A DNA stretch of 64,000 bases, taken from Ianthella basta. Its lineage: Eukaryota; Porifera; Demospongiae; Verongiida; Ianthellidae. The DNA lies in contig OZ025884.1 of the NCBI GenBank assembly GCA_964019415.1, positions 4,161,193 through 4,225,192 on the forward strand. The letters are read 5' to 3'. Below are positions 44,125-56,568 of this stretch, piece by piece. The notes under the pieces were generated by a model. It was not told the DNA's origin, searched no databases, and worked only from the letters and a program-made list of their open reading frames with translations. Both the position numbers and the translations under genes were made by a program. The first letter of the stretch is position 1. Each line of letters opens with the position of its first letter.

Positions 44125-44905
44125 ATTCAGTTGTTGATTAATCTGCTACGTATTGCCCACAAATTATTCACTTACATTGAACAACGTAGCAATGAACCTC
44201 TTCTTCTACACTTCTAGTGCCTTGTCAGCTGTAGACAAGTGGCTATCTGAAATGGGTTGTGACTCAATACATCATAGACCAAGAGCATGCTAATACACTC
44301 CAGTCACCTGAAAGCTCTGCCATTCCTTGACATTCAGCTCAATGGCAGCTGCATTGAACAGATTCACTCATACAAGTTTACCTTGGTGTAGTACTCAGCA
44401 ATACACTCTCATGGGACAAACACATGCATTCACCTTGTCATGCTCCTTGTATGGTGCTTATGTACTTCCTCATCTATGTTATTCAAGTGCAGTGTTGAGC
44501 ACCTGCACCAAGGGACAGATCAGCAGACTTGAGCATTTGCTGAATTTTGCAGCACGCATCATTCTATGCAGACACAGGGATGCATCTTCTTTTGGACACG
44601 TGAAAGGAGCGGCTGGCACACTCGGGTCTCCAGTACTTCAATGACTTGTTCCAGCCAGCTGCAAATACTTGCCTGCGCAGGCCAGGGATTTGCCTCTTCT
44701 GGAGATATCCATCTACCTCAAGTTAGGACAGAGATGGAGAAGAAGTCTTTTGCGTACAGGGGAGTGCGCAAATGGAAGCCCTTCTTCCAGGCTTGAGAAC
44801 AGGCAGAGCCATTGTCATTCACTCATATCTATTGACTTATGTTTTATGATTACTTCTTCTGACTAGCTGCACAATCCACTGGTACAACTAACTAACTAAC
44901 TTAAC

Positions 44906-45858
44906 AATTACATACATGTAACCACAGTATATTTGAAGCTCTGAATATTTTTGTGTCTTGTACTGTGCTGGCCATGGGTGCCTTGAGAAGAATAATTTAA
45001 GTTAAAAGTCTTTCCCAGGTAGAATATGATTTCCAATTCTAATCCTATATCCCCACCCCAACAATTTTCTACCCTTGGTGGTCCTTTGATGCATGACATC
45101 AACAGGCTATAAGCTAATTTACAAACACTACCTAACTAAGAAGCATTACAAAGAACCATAATACCACATACATCACAGGCACCATCATGACACCACAGGC
45201 AACACAGACATCGTGAGCGGCACAAGCACCACAGAAACATGAACACCACAGGCACTTGGTCTTTGCTAAAGATCAGTCTTACACTTTGATATTCTCATTG
45301 TGAACATCAGTTTTATACTAAGTTTTGCCAAGAGCAATTTAATTCCCTGCTTTCATGCTCATAGTTAAAGATCAGTCGTATAGTCTGATTATATGCTCAT
45401 TGCTGAAGTAGCGATTCCAAACTGTTCCTATGCTTTGGGCAGTCATTAACTAGGACGCAATCTGACTGACATATAATGTTCCCCCTTCCATATTTTTCAA
45501 ACATTCCAAGTCCCATTTCTGTATGATGCTATACAGCATATGAATACGCGCAAAATGAAACCCACTATTATGTGATGTGATTTTCCATTGTGGTATGCAG
45601 AAGCAGCAACACATTAACTGCACACAGCCTAAATCACCACCCAACTATTGAGTATTGACTATGTTTTACTATGAAACTTAGTTCTGTTTGTGGAAATGTT
45701 TTTGGTGAGATGGCACCAGTCCTAATTTGTATTGGGGCTATGGCAATTATTAATCAGTATATTGATACTGTCACAGAAACATGGACGCCGTATTCTTATC
45801 AATGCTACGGAAACAAGATGGCCGCTCGCGTGCTAGCAGTGTTGATAGCATCGTTGGA
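44906..45858. other. No gene; 9-bp minisatellite on the minus strand at 45171-45262
   Basis: 45171-45262 read on the minus strand repeats GTGCCTGTG-like 9-mers as at 42098-42290. The frame at 45671-45916 is unassigned; GAAACAAGATGGCCGC (~45811) contains a YY1-like ATGGCCGC. Confidence 0.5.
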
Positions 45859-46144
45859 TCAGGTGTATTATCCGGACCAAGGTGAATTTTGCAACTGTGA
45901 AGTCATAAAAACATGACCCTACCCTAACCCTAACCCTAACCGTAGCGAGCGCCCAAGGCTAGCTAAGTTGTTGTAGCGAGCACCCAAGGCTAAGTTGTTG
46001 TAGCGAGCACCCAAGGCTTAGTTGTTGTAGCGAGCGCCCAAGGCTAAGCTGTTGTAGAGGCACCCAAACTAAGTTAAGTTGTTGTCAAGGTGCCCAAGGA
46101 CATCACGGTTTCGAAATTTGCCTTGGTCCGGATAATGCACCTGA
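45859..46144. repeat. Inverted repeat enclosing telomere-like and 27-bp repeats
   Basis: 46 nt arms 45859-45904 and 46099-46144 (shared core CCTTGGTCCGGATAAT) flank CCCTACCCTAACCCTAACCC.. (45917-45940) and 27 bp units GTAGCGAGCACCCAAGGC.. (45941-46098, about five). Confidence 0.85.
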
Positions 46145-46319
46145 CCCGGCATTGGGGTGCTTGGGGATAACCTCCGACAAGCAAATGCAACGCGTACGAA
46201 GTCTCGCGGACGTTTGGCACGGAGATATACAAACGCGCCATCTTACGGAAGCGTGACGTCATCAAAACAGTGTGTACCAGGCCCTTTTTCTCCAACGCGA
46301 AGGGCCTGGGGACGAGGCT

Positions 46320-48590
46320 AGGGGAAACTGTACAATGGGTTGTGTCCTAGGGGGAGACTACTCAATGGGTTGTGTCCTAAGGGGACACTATTCAATGGGT
46401 TGTGTCCTAAAGGGACACTATTCAATGGGTTGTGTCCTAGGGGGACTACTCAATGGGTTGTGTCCTAGGAAGACACTATTCAACGGGGTATGTCCTAAGG
46501 GGACACCTTTCATTGGGTTGTGTCCTTGGGGTACACTGCTCAATGGGTTGTGTCCTAGGGGGACACCATTGAATGGGTTGTGTCCTAGGGGGACACTTCT
46601 CAATGGCTTGTGTCCTAGGCAGACACTATTCAATGTCTTGTGTCCTAGGAGGACACTGTTCAATGGGTTGTGTCCTAGGGGACACTGTTCAATGGGTTGT
46701 GTCCTAGGGGACACTGTTCAATGGGTTGTGTCCTAGGGGACACTGTTCAATGGGTTGTGTCCTAGGGTGACACTACTCATTGGGTTGTGACCTAAGGGGA
46801 CACTATTCGTTGGGTTGTGTCCTGGGGCGACACTACTCGATGGGTTGTGTCCTAGGGGGACACTATTCAATCGGTTGTTTCCTAGGGGGACACTATTCAT
46901 TGGATTGTGTCCTAGGGGAACACAATTAAATGGGTTCTGTCTTAGGGGGACACTGTTCAATAGATTGTGTCCTAGGGGGACACTATTCAATGGGTTGTGT
47001 CCTGGTTGACACAATTCAATGGGTTGTGTCCTAGGGGGACACTGTTCAATGGGTTGTGTTTTAGGGGAACACCACTCAATGGGTAGTACCCTAAGGGGAC
47101 ACCATTCATTGGGTCGTGTCTTCGGGGGAATCTACTCAATGGGTTTTGTCCTAGAGGGATACTATTACATGGATTGTTTCCTAGGGGGACACTATTCATT
47201 GGGTTGTGTCCTAAGGGGACACAATTCAATGGGTTGTGTCCTTAGGGGGGCACTGTTCAATGGGTTGTGTCCTAGGGGGACACTGCACAATGGGTTGTGA
47301 CCTACGTGACACTATTCGTTGGGTTGTGTCCTAGGGACACTATTCAATGGGTTGTGTCCTAGTGGGGCACTATTCATTGGGTTGTGTCCTAAGGGGGCAC
47401 AATTCAATGGGTTGTGTCCTTAGGGGGCACTGTTCAATGGGTTGTGTCCTAGGGGGACACTACTCAATGGGTTGTGTCCTAAGGGGACACTATTCAATGT
47501 GCTGTGTCCTAGGGGGACACTGCACAATGGGTTGTGTCCTAGGGGACATTATTCAATGGGTTGTGTCCTAGGGAGACACTGTACAATAGGTTGTGTCCTA
47601 AGGGACCCTATTCAATGGGTTGCGTCCTAGGGGTACACCTCTCATTGGGTTGTGTCCTAGGGGGGCACTGTTCAATGGATGGTGTCTTAAGGGGACCCTA
47701 TTCAATGGGTTGCGTCCTAGGGGTACACTTCTCATTGGGTTGTGTCCTAAAGGGGCACTGTTCAATGTATTGTGTCCTAGGGGAACACTGTTCAATGGGT
47801 TGTGTTCTTGGGGGACACTGTTCAATGGGTAGTGTCCTTTGGGGACACTGTAAAATGGGTTGTGTCCTAAGGGGACACTATTCAATGAGTTGTGTCCTAG
47901 GGGAACACTGTTCAATGGGTTGTGTCCTTGGGGGACACTGTTCAATGATGCTTGTCCTTGGGGGACACCATTCAACGGGTTTTGTCCTAGGGTGACACTA
48001 TTCATTGGATTGTGTCCTAGGGGGACACTATTCTATGGGTTGTGTCCTAGGGGGACACTACTCAATGGATTGTGTCCTAGGAGGACACTATTCAATGGGT
48101 TGTGTATTAAGGGGAAGCTATTCAATTGGTTGTGTCCAAGGGGGGCACTGTTCAATGGGTGGTATCCTAAGGGAACACTGTTGAATGGGTTGTGTCCTCG
48201 GGAGACATTATTCAATGAGTTGTGTCCTCAGTGGACACTTCTCAATGGGTTGTGTCCTAGGGGACACTATTCAATCGGTTGTGTCCTTTTCGTGACACTA
48301 TTCAATGTGTTATGTCCTAGGGGGACACTACTCAATGGGTTGTGTCCTAGGGGGACACTATTCGATGGGTTGTATCCTAGGGGGACAATACTCAATGGGA
48401 TTTGTCCTAGGGGGACACTATTCATTGGGTTGTGTTCTAGGGGGACACTATTTAATGCGTTATGTCCTAGGGGGACGCTACTCAATAGGTTGTGTCCTGG
48501 ATGGTCACTATTCAATGTGTTGTGTCCTAGGGAGACACTACTCAATGGGTTGTGTCTTCGGGGGATACTATTCAATGGGTTTATCCCCTA
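46320..48590. repeat. 30-bp minisatellite, forward orientation
   Basis: Unit GGGTTGTGTCCTAGGGGGAC + ACTATTCAAT, roughly 75 copies with point changes and +/-1 indels. Because 30 is divisible by three, long frames open on both strands (for example 47860-48591); they shift frame at each indel and start nowhere sensible, so coding is unlikely. Confidence 0.97.
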
Positions 48591-50396
48591 GGACACCACC
48601 CATTTAATGGTGTCTTCTAGGACACCCTCCGCTGAAGTGTCTTCCTAGGACTGACAATAGTGTCCTCCTAAGATACCACTAACTGAATAATATCCCCTAG
48701 GACACCAGCTGCTGAAGTGTACCCCTAGGACTGACGATGGTGTTCCCCTTGGACACTACCTGCCGCTGAAGTGTCCCCCTAGGACTGATAACAGTGGCCC
48801 CCTAGCACACCACCCGCTGAAGTGTTCAGTTAGGACTTACAATAGTGTCCCCCTAGGGCTGACAATAGTGTTCCCCTAGGGCACCACCTATTGAATGGTG
48901 TCCACCTAGGACACCATCTGCTGAAGTGTCCCACTAGAACTGACAATAGTGGCCCGATAGGACACCACCCATTGAATTATATTCCCCTAGTAAACCGCCC
49001 ACAGAGGTGTTCCCCAAGGACTGACGATATCGTCTTCCTAGGACACCACCAATTGAATAATGCCCCCCTAGGACACCACCCGCTGAAAATTTTCCCCCTA
49101 GGACACTGCCCGCTGAAGTGTCCCATAGGACTAACAATAGGGTCCCCCTAGGACACCATTCACTTAATAATGTCCCCCTTAAACACCACCTGCTGACATG
49201 TGCCCCTATGACTACCAGTAGATTTCAATGTCATGGGTGACTACAATGTGACACAGCAACTACAGGAGTAATTTAATGGCGATGAACCAGATAATGGTGA
49301 AAGGGCAGCAAAGCGGCAAAAGCTTAATGAAGCACTGAAGCAGAATATCGAGATGGCTAAACAAAAGCAGAAGATGTATTATGACACCAAGCATGGTGCA
49401 GCTGCCACTAGGACTGACAATAATAGCCTCCAAGAACACCACCCATTGAATAATGTCCTCCTAGGACACTACCAGCTTAAATATCTCACTAGGACTGACG
49501 ATAGTGTCCCCATAGGACACCACCCATTAAACAATGTCCCCTAAGGACACTACCTATTGAATAATGTCCTCCTTGGACACCACCCGCTGAAGTATCTCAC
49601 TAGGACTGACGATAGTGTCCCCCTAAGACACCACCCATTAAATAATGTCCCCCAAGGACACCACCCATTGAATAATGTCCCCCTAGGACACCACCCGCTG
49701 AATAATATTCCCCTAGTACATCACCTGCTTAAGTGTCCCCCTAGGACTGACAATAGTGTCCCCTTAAGACAACACCCATTAAATAATGTCTTCTAGGACA
49801 GTATCCGCCGAAGTGTCCCATATGGACTGACACTAGGGGCCCCCTATGACACCACCCATTGAATAGTTGCACCTAGGACACCACCCACTGAGGTGTCCTC
49901 CTAGGACTGACAATGGTGGCCCACTGGGACGCCACACATTTAATACTAAGCACCTAGAACACCACCCACTGAAGACACTATTCACTGAAGAGTCTTTTAG
50001 GACTGACAATAGTGGTCTCCTAGGACACCATCCACATAATAATGTTTCCCTAGGACACCATCTGCTAACATGTCCCCCTAGGATTGACAATAGTGTTTCC
50101 CTAGAACATTACCCATTGAATGGTATTCTCCTAGGACACCATTCGCTGAAGTGTCCCCCTAGGACTGACAATATTGTCTCCTAGGACACCACCCATTGAA
50201 TAATATCCCCTTAGGACACAACCCGCTGAAGTGTCCCCTTAGGACTGACGTTAGTGCCCTCTTAGGACACCATCCATTGAGTAGTGTCATCCTAGGACAC
50301 CTTCCGTTAAATAATGACCCCTTAGGGCACCACCTGCTGAATAATGTCCCCCTAGGACACCACCTGCTGAATAATGTCCCCCTAGGACACCACCCG
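48591..50396. repeat. 30-bp minisatellite, inverted, with higher-order units
   Basis: Same consensus as the preceding block but reverse-complemented (CTAGGACACCACCCATTGAA + TAATGTCCCC). Variants CCCGCTGAAGTGTCCC and AGGACTGACAATAGTGTCC alternate with the parental unit, giving a multi-unit higher-order repeat. Confidence 0.93.
49205..49412 (+). pseudogene. Ty3/Gypsy-like integrase C-terminal fragment
   Basis: KRQKLNEALKQNIEMAKQKQ then KMYYDTKHGAA resembles the segment after the integrase core in sponge/fish Gypsy elements. One stop (TAA at ~49271). Flanked directly by minisatellite on both sides. Confidence 0.6.
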
Positions 50397-50459
50397 TACG
50401 GTCTTAAGGTTGCTACAGAAATTGGTACGAGAGAAGGGTTAGGGGCTGTATCTACCATC

Positions 50460-52436
50460 ACAGAGATGGGAAAAACGTCTTTGGGGACCATTTGAGTCAT
50501 TAACCCTAACTTGCTTTGGTAGGTAATCTGCCTCCTTGCTGATGGGCATAAGAAAAATTGATTGAGACCATTTGTAGTCGGTCAGTTGAACTGAGTATGG
50601 GTTGGCAACCATTCTTCTTTGCTGATGGGCATGTGGAAAGTTGTGAGTATTTCTAGTTCTTGACCTGATTTTGGAGTAGCAAACCTCTCCCCTTCCTAAT
50701 GGGCATAAGAAAGACATTTCAGACCAATTGGAGTAATTGATCTAATTTTGGGTTGGCAACCCTCCCCCTTGCTATTGGAAAACTGTTTGTGACCATTTGG
50801 AGTCTTTAGCCAGAATTTGGATTGAGAAGCCTCTGTTCCTTCTACTGGGCAAGATAAGAGTCAGCTGGAACCGTTTCAATTCATTAAACTGAATATTTGG
50901 GTTGGCAGTCCTCCCGCCACACTAATAGGCATGGGAAAAGTTTCTTCAGACCATTTGAAATCATTCACCCAAATTTGGATTTACAACCTTTCCCTTCCTA
51001 ATCTGCATTAGAAAGTTGTTTCAGACCATTTGTAGTCATTCATTAGATCTTGGGGGGGGGGGGGGCTCGCCTCCCTTTCTAATGGGAATAGTCGTTTTGA
51101 GCCATTTGGAGTCATTGACACAAGTCTGGGGTGCCAATAGCTACCCTTTTCTAATGCTCATGCGAAATGTCTTTTCAGGGCATTTTAATTTATTTCCCCG
51201 AATTTGGGTTAGTTAGTCTCCCCCCTTGCTAATGGGCATAAGTCAAATTGTTTCGTACCCTTTGGAGCCATTCACACAAGTTTGGACTGGTAACCATTTC
51301 TCGTTTCTAATGCGCATGAGAATTGTGGTTAGCTATAACGTATTTGGAATCATTGAACAGAATTTCTTTTGACAACTTTCTTTTCTTGCTAATGCGAAAA
51401 ATTCCTTGGACCATTTGGAGTCATTGACTGAGTTTGTGTTGGAAACCCTTTCACCTCAATGCTAATGGGCATTATAAAACTTCTTTATAGGGACTATTTG
51501 ATATTATTCACCCAAGTTTGGATTAATAACCCTCTCCTCATAACAATGAGCACTAGAAAAGTCATTAGCATTGGACCTTTTGAAGTCACTGATCCTAGTT
51601 CTGGCTGGCAAAACTCCCTTATTGCTAAAGGACATTAGAGAAGTCATTTGGGACTAATTGGAGTCACAGATCTGAATGTGGGGTGGCAAATCTTTCACCT
51701 TGCTAATGGGCACGAGAAAGGTTGCTTGGAACTATTTGGAGTAGGCAACATTCCACCTATTCTAATGGACATGAGATGGTCATTTGGGATCATTTAGAGT
51801 CATAGACTGGAGTTTGGGAGGGCAACCCTCCCCCTTTGCTATTAGGCATAATAAAAATTGTTTGGAACCATCTCAAGTCATTCACCCAAATTTGGGTTGG
51901 CAAACTCCTCTTGTAATGGGCGTGAGTAAGGATGTTTCAGACCATTTACAGTCATTCACTAGAATTGGGTTGGTATCCCTTCCTTCTATGCCTGTGGCAT
52001 GACGAAAGTTGTTTGAGACTATTTGGAGTCATCGACCCCTCCCTCCTTTCTAATAAGCATATTGGTGCGGATTATTTGGAGCACCAGCCCAATTTTAATT
52101 TGTCAACCCTCCCCTTTTACAAGTGGGCATGAGAAACGTCTATTGGAGCCATTCTGAGTTATCAACCCGGATATGGGTTGGCAACCTTCTCCCCTTACTA
52201 ATTGGCACGATAAATGTAGATTGTGACAATTTGGAGTCATTGACCTCAAATTGGGATGGCAACCCTCCAAGCTTGCTATAGGGAATGAGAATAGTTGCTT
52301 GCCACCTCCCCTCTTGCTACTGGGCATGAGAAACGTCATTTGGAATAGCTTCAAGTTATCCAACTGAAGTTGGGTTGGCAACCCTTTACCTTGTTAGTGG
52401 GCATGAGGAAAGTCATTCGGCACCATTCGGTGTCAT
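50460..52436. repeat. Degenerate ~75-85-bp satellite, part 1
   Basis: Recurring blocks in fixed order: CATTTGGAGTCATTGACC, TTTGGGTTGGCAACCCTCC, TTGCTAATGGGCATGAGAAA. Spacing between GGGCAT copies is e.g. 84 and 74 nt. Contains a 14-nt poly-G run near 51053. Confidence 0.9.
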
Positions 52437-55400
52437 GAACCATGAAGATGAGGCAAGATGAAGCAAGATGAGGCAAGATGAAGCAAGATGAAGCAAGTTC
52501 ATGCAAGAGGAGGAAAGATGAGGCAAGAAAAATCAAGATTAAGCAAGATATGGCATGATGATGCAAGATGAAGCAAGATGAGGCACAATGAAGCAAGATG
52601 AGGCAAGAGGAAGCAAGATGAGGCAAGATGAAGCAAGATGAGGTAAGATGAGGATGATCAAGCAAGATGAAGCAAGACCAAGCATGATGATGCAAGATGA
52701 AGCAAGATGAGGCACAATGAAGCAAGATGAGGCAAGATGAAGCAAGATGAGGCAAGATGAAGCAAGATGAGGTAAGATGAGGATGATCAAGCAAGATGAA
52801 GCAAGATGAGGCAAGATGAGGCAAGATGAAGCAAGATGAAGCAAGATGAGACAAGGTGAAGCAAGATGAAGCAAGATGAGGCAAGATGAAGCAAGATGAA
52901 GCAAGTTCTGGCAAGAGGAGGAAAGATGAGGCAAGAAGAAGCAAGATGAAGCAAGATGGGGCAAGATGAGACAAGACAAAGCAAGATGAGGTGAGACGAG
53001 GCAAGATGAGGCTAGATGAAGTAACATAAGACAAGATGACGCAAGATGAGGCAAGATGAGGCAAGATGAGGCAAGATGAAGCAAGATCTGGCAAGAGGAG
53101 GCAAGATGAGGCATGATGAAGCAAGATGAAGCAAGATGAAGCAAGATGAGGCGAGATGAAGCAAGATGAGGCACGATGAGGCAAGATGAGGAAAGATTAA
53201 GCAAGATGTAGTAAGATGATACAAGATGACGCAAAATAAGGTAAGATGAAGCAAGATCCGGCAAGACGAGGCAAGATGAGGCAAGATGAAGTAAGATGAG
53301 GTAAGATGAGGCAAGATGAGGCAAGATGAGGCAAGATGTGGGCAAGATCTGGCAAGATGAGGTAAGATATAGAATGATGGAGTAAGACGAGGCAAGATGA
53401 TGCAAGATGATGCAAGATGAAGGAAGATGAAGCAAGATGAGACAAGATGAAGCAAGATGAGGCAAGATGAAGCAAGATGAGGCAAGACGAGGCAAGATGA
53501 AGCAAGATGAAGCAAGGTGAGGCAAGATGAGGCAAGATGAGACAAGATGAAGAGAGATGAGGCAAGATCTGGCAAGATGAGGCAAGATAAAGAATGATGG
53601 AGCAAACGAGGCAAGATTAAGGAAGACGATGCAAGATGAAACAAGTTGAGGCAAGATGAGGCAAGATGAAGCAAGATGAAGCAAGATGAGGCAAGATAAA
53701 GAATGATGGAGATAGACGAGGCAATATGAAGCAAGATGAGGCATGATGAGGCAAGATTTAGCAAGATAAGGCTAGATAAAGAATGAAGCAAGAAGAGGCA
53801 AGATTAAGCAAGATGAGGCAAGATGAAGCAAGATCAGACGAAATCAGGGAAGATGAAGCAAGATGAAGCGAGATGAGGCAAGATGAAGCAAGATGAGGCA
53901 AGATCATGCAAGATCAGGCAAGATTAAGCAAGATTAAGCAAGATGAGGCAAAATGAGGCAAGATGAGGCAAGATGAAACAAGATGAGGCAAGATCAAGCA
54001 AGATTAGAATGGATGAGGCAAGATCAGGCAAGATGAAGCAAGATGAAGCAAGATGAGGCAAGATGAGGCAAGATGAGGCAAGATGAAGCAAGATGTGGTA
54101 GGATGAGGCAAGATGAAGCAAGATGAAGTAAGATGATGCAAGATAAGGCAAGATGAAGCAAGATGAGGGAAGATGAGGCAAGATGAGGCAATATGAAGCA
54201 AGATGAAGCAAGATGAGTCAAGATGAGGCAAGATCTGGACAGATGAGGCAAGATGAGACAAGATGTAGCAAGATGAAGCATGATGAAGCAAGATGAGGCA
54301 AGATGAAGCAAGGTCAGGAAAGATGTAGCAAGATGAGGCAAGATTAGGCAAGATCTGGATAGATGAAGCAATATGAGGCAAGATGAGGCAAGATCAGACG
54401 AAATCAGGGAAGATGAAGCAAGATGAAGCAAGATGAGGCAAGATGAAGATAGATGAGGCAAGATCAGGCAAGATGAAGCAAGATGAGGCAAGATGAAGCA
54501 AGATGTAGCAAGATGAGACAAGATGAAGCAAGATGAGGCAAGATCAAGCGAGATAAGGCAAGACGAGGCAAGATGAGGCAAGATGAGGCAAGATGAGGCA
54601 AGATCTTGCAAGATGAGGCAAGATAAAGAATGATGGAGCAAGACGAGGCATAATTTAGCAAGACGAGGCAAGATGAAGCAAGATGAAGCAAGATGAGACA
54701 AGATGAAGCAAGATGAGGCAAGATGAAGCAAGATGAGGCAAGATGAGGAAAGATGAGGAAAGATGAAGCAACATGAGGCAAGATGAGGCAAGATGAAGCA
54801 AGATATGGCAAGATGAAGCAAAATGAGGCAAGATGAGGCAAGATAAATAATGATGGAGCAAGACGTGGCAAAATGAAGCAAGATGAGGCAAGATGAGACA
54901 AGATTAAGCAAGATGAGTCAAGATAAAAAATGAAGCAAGATGAGGCAAGATGAAGCAAGATAAGGCAAGATAAAAAATGATGGAGCAAAATGAAGCAATA
55001 TGAGGCAAGATGAAGCAAGATGAAGAAAGATGAAGAAAGATGAAGCAAGATGAGGCAAGATGAAGCAAGATGAGTCAAGATGAGGCAGGACGAAGTAAGA
55101 TGAAGCAAGATGAAGCAAGACGAGGAAAGATGAAGCAAGATGAAGCAAGACGTGGAAAGATGAAGCAAGATGAAGCAAGACGAGGAAAGATGAAGCAAGA
55201 TGAGGCAAGATAAGGCAAGATGAGACAAGACAAGGCAAGTTTAAGCAAGATGAGGCAAGATGATACTACATGAGGCAAGATGAAGCAAAATGAGGAATGA
55301 TGAGACAAGATGAGACAAGATGCAAATCAAGCATGAAGAGGCAATATGAGTCAAGATGAAGAAAGATGAGGCAATATGAAGCAAGATGAGGAAAGATAAA

Positions 55401-56568
55401 GCAAGATGAGGAAAGATGAAGCAAGATGAGGCAAGATAAAGCAAGATGCAGAAATATGAGGCTAGATAAAGCAAGATGAGGAAAGATGAAGCTAGATGAG
55501 GCAAGATGAAGCAAGATGAGGTAAGATGAGGCAAGATGAAGCTAGATGAAGCAAGATGAGGAGAGATGAGGCAAGATGAAGCACGAAAAGGCAAGATGAG
55601 GCCAGATGAGGCAAGATGAGGCAAGATAAATAATGATGGAACAAGACGAGGCAAAATGAAGCAAGATGAGGCAAGATGACGCAAGATTAAGCAAGATGAG
55701 TCAAAATAAAGAATGAAGCAATATGAGGCAAGATGAAGCAAGATAAGGCAAGATGAAGCAAGATGAGGCAAGATGAAGAAAGATGAAGCAAGATGAGGCA
55801 ATATGAAGCAAGATGAGTCAAGATGAGGCAAGACGAAGCAAGATGAAGCAAGATGAAGCTAGATGAGGCAAGATGAAGATAGATGAAGCAAGACGAGGAA
55901 AGATGAAGCAAGATGAGGCAAGATGAGGAAAGATGAGACAAGACGAGGCAAGATTAAGCAAGATGAGCCAAGATAAAAAATGACGCTAGATGAGGCAAGA
56001 TGAAGCAAGATAAGGCAAGATAAAAATGATGGAGCAGAATGAAGCAAGATGAGGCAAGACGAAGCAAGATGAAGAAAGATGAAGCAGGATGAGCCAAGAT
56101 AAAGCAAGATGAAGCAAGACGAGGAAAGATGAAGCAAAATGAAGCAAGATGAGGTAAGATGAGTCAAGACGTGGCAAGATTAAGCAAGATGAGGCTAGAT
56201 GATACATCATGAGGCAAGATGAAGCAAGATGAGGATATATGAGGCTAGATGAAGCAAGATAAGGAGAGATGAAGCAAGATGAGGTAAGATGAGGCATAAT
56301 GAAGCTAGATGAAGCAAGATGAGGAGAGATGAGGCAAGATAAAGAAAAACGAGGCAAAATCAAGCAAGATGAAGCAAGATGAGACAAGATGAGGTAAGAT
56401 CTAAATAGATGAAGCAAGATGAAGTAAGATGAAGAAAGATCTGGCAAGAGGAGGCAAAATGAGGCAAGAAGAAGCAAGAAGAAGCAAGATGAAGCAAGTT
56501 AAGGCAAGATGAAGCAAGATGGAGCAAGATGAAGCAAGTGAGACAAGATGAAGCAACATCAGGCAAGA
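52437..56568. repeat. 10-bp minisatellite (~4.1 kb)
   Basis: AAGATGAGGC/AAGATGAAGC units, ~400 copies, with recurrent variants such as AAAGAATGATGGAGCAAGAC forming higher-order units. The minus strand has frames of up to 401 codons (52539-53744) made of a 10-residue LPHLASSCFI-type repeat, a consequence of the 10-nt period cycling through all frames. Inserted into the ~80-bp satellite. Confidence 0.97.

Larger units (their letters stand above)
43981..44211. mobile_element. Palindromic Penelope-type terminal-repeat insertion with 14-bp TSD
   Basis: TTCTAGTGCCTTGT at 43967-43980 is repeated at 44212-44225. Arms 43981-44076 and 44077-44173 are near-perfect inverted repeats, each containing a hammerhead-like core; a 38 nt tail follows (ACATTGAACAACGTAGCAAT..). 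No protein. Non-autonomous, presumably mobilised by a Penelope-like element. Confidence 0.8.
43498..44905 (+). pseudogene. L2/CR1-like RT relic, interrupted
   Basis: FLNVTKAFNNANHGLLLSWL (motif A; both usual Asp residues of LDxSKAFD are Asn), WTFSIFIICQ then ILFVDDTTLYVSG (motif C with VDD), 43797-43982. After the insert at 43981-44211 it resumes in-step with the domain order: SALSAVDKWLSEMG, then 44327-44644 GAYVLPHLCYSSAVLST and QISRLEHLLNFAARIIL. The (AACT)n at 44887-44905 may be its 3' tail. 5'-truncated and frameshifted. Confidence 0.8.

Noticed and set aside
46272-48607. Long open frames on both strands (up to 243 codons) in the 30-bp minisatellite
   Set aside because: Every frame is the same decapeptide repeated because 30 is divisible by three; frames break at each 1-nt indel and no start context or flanking gene supports coding.
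46320-50396. CRISPR-like regular repeats
   Set aside because: Units are contiguous without unique spacers, degenerate, and the DNA is clearly eukaryotic.
51053-51066. Poly-G run, and poly-C runs at 57179 and 57327, as regulatory G-quadruplexes
   Set aside because: Homopolymers in degenerate satellite; length is likely unreliable in sequencing and no partner tracts are nearby.
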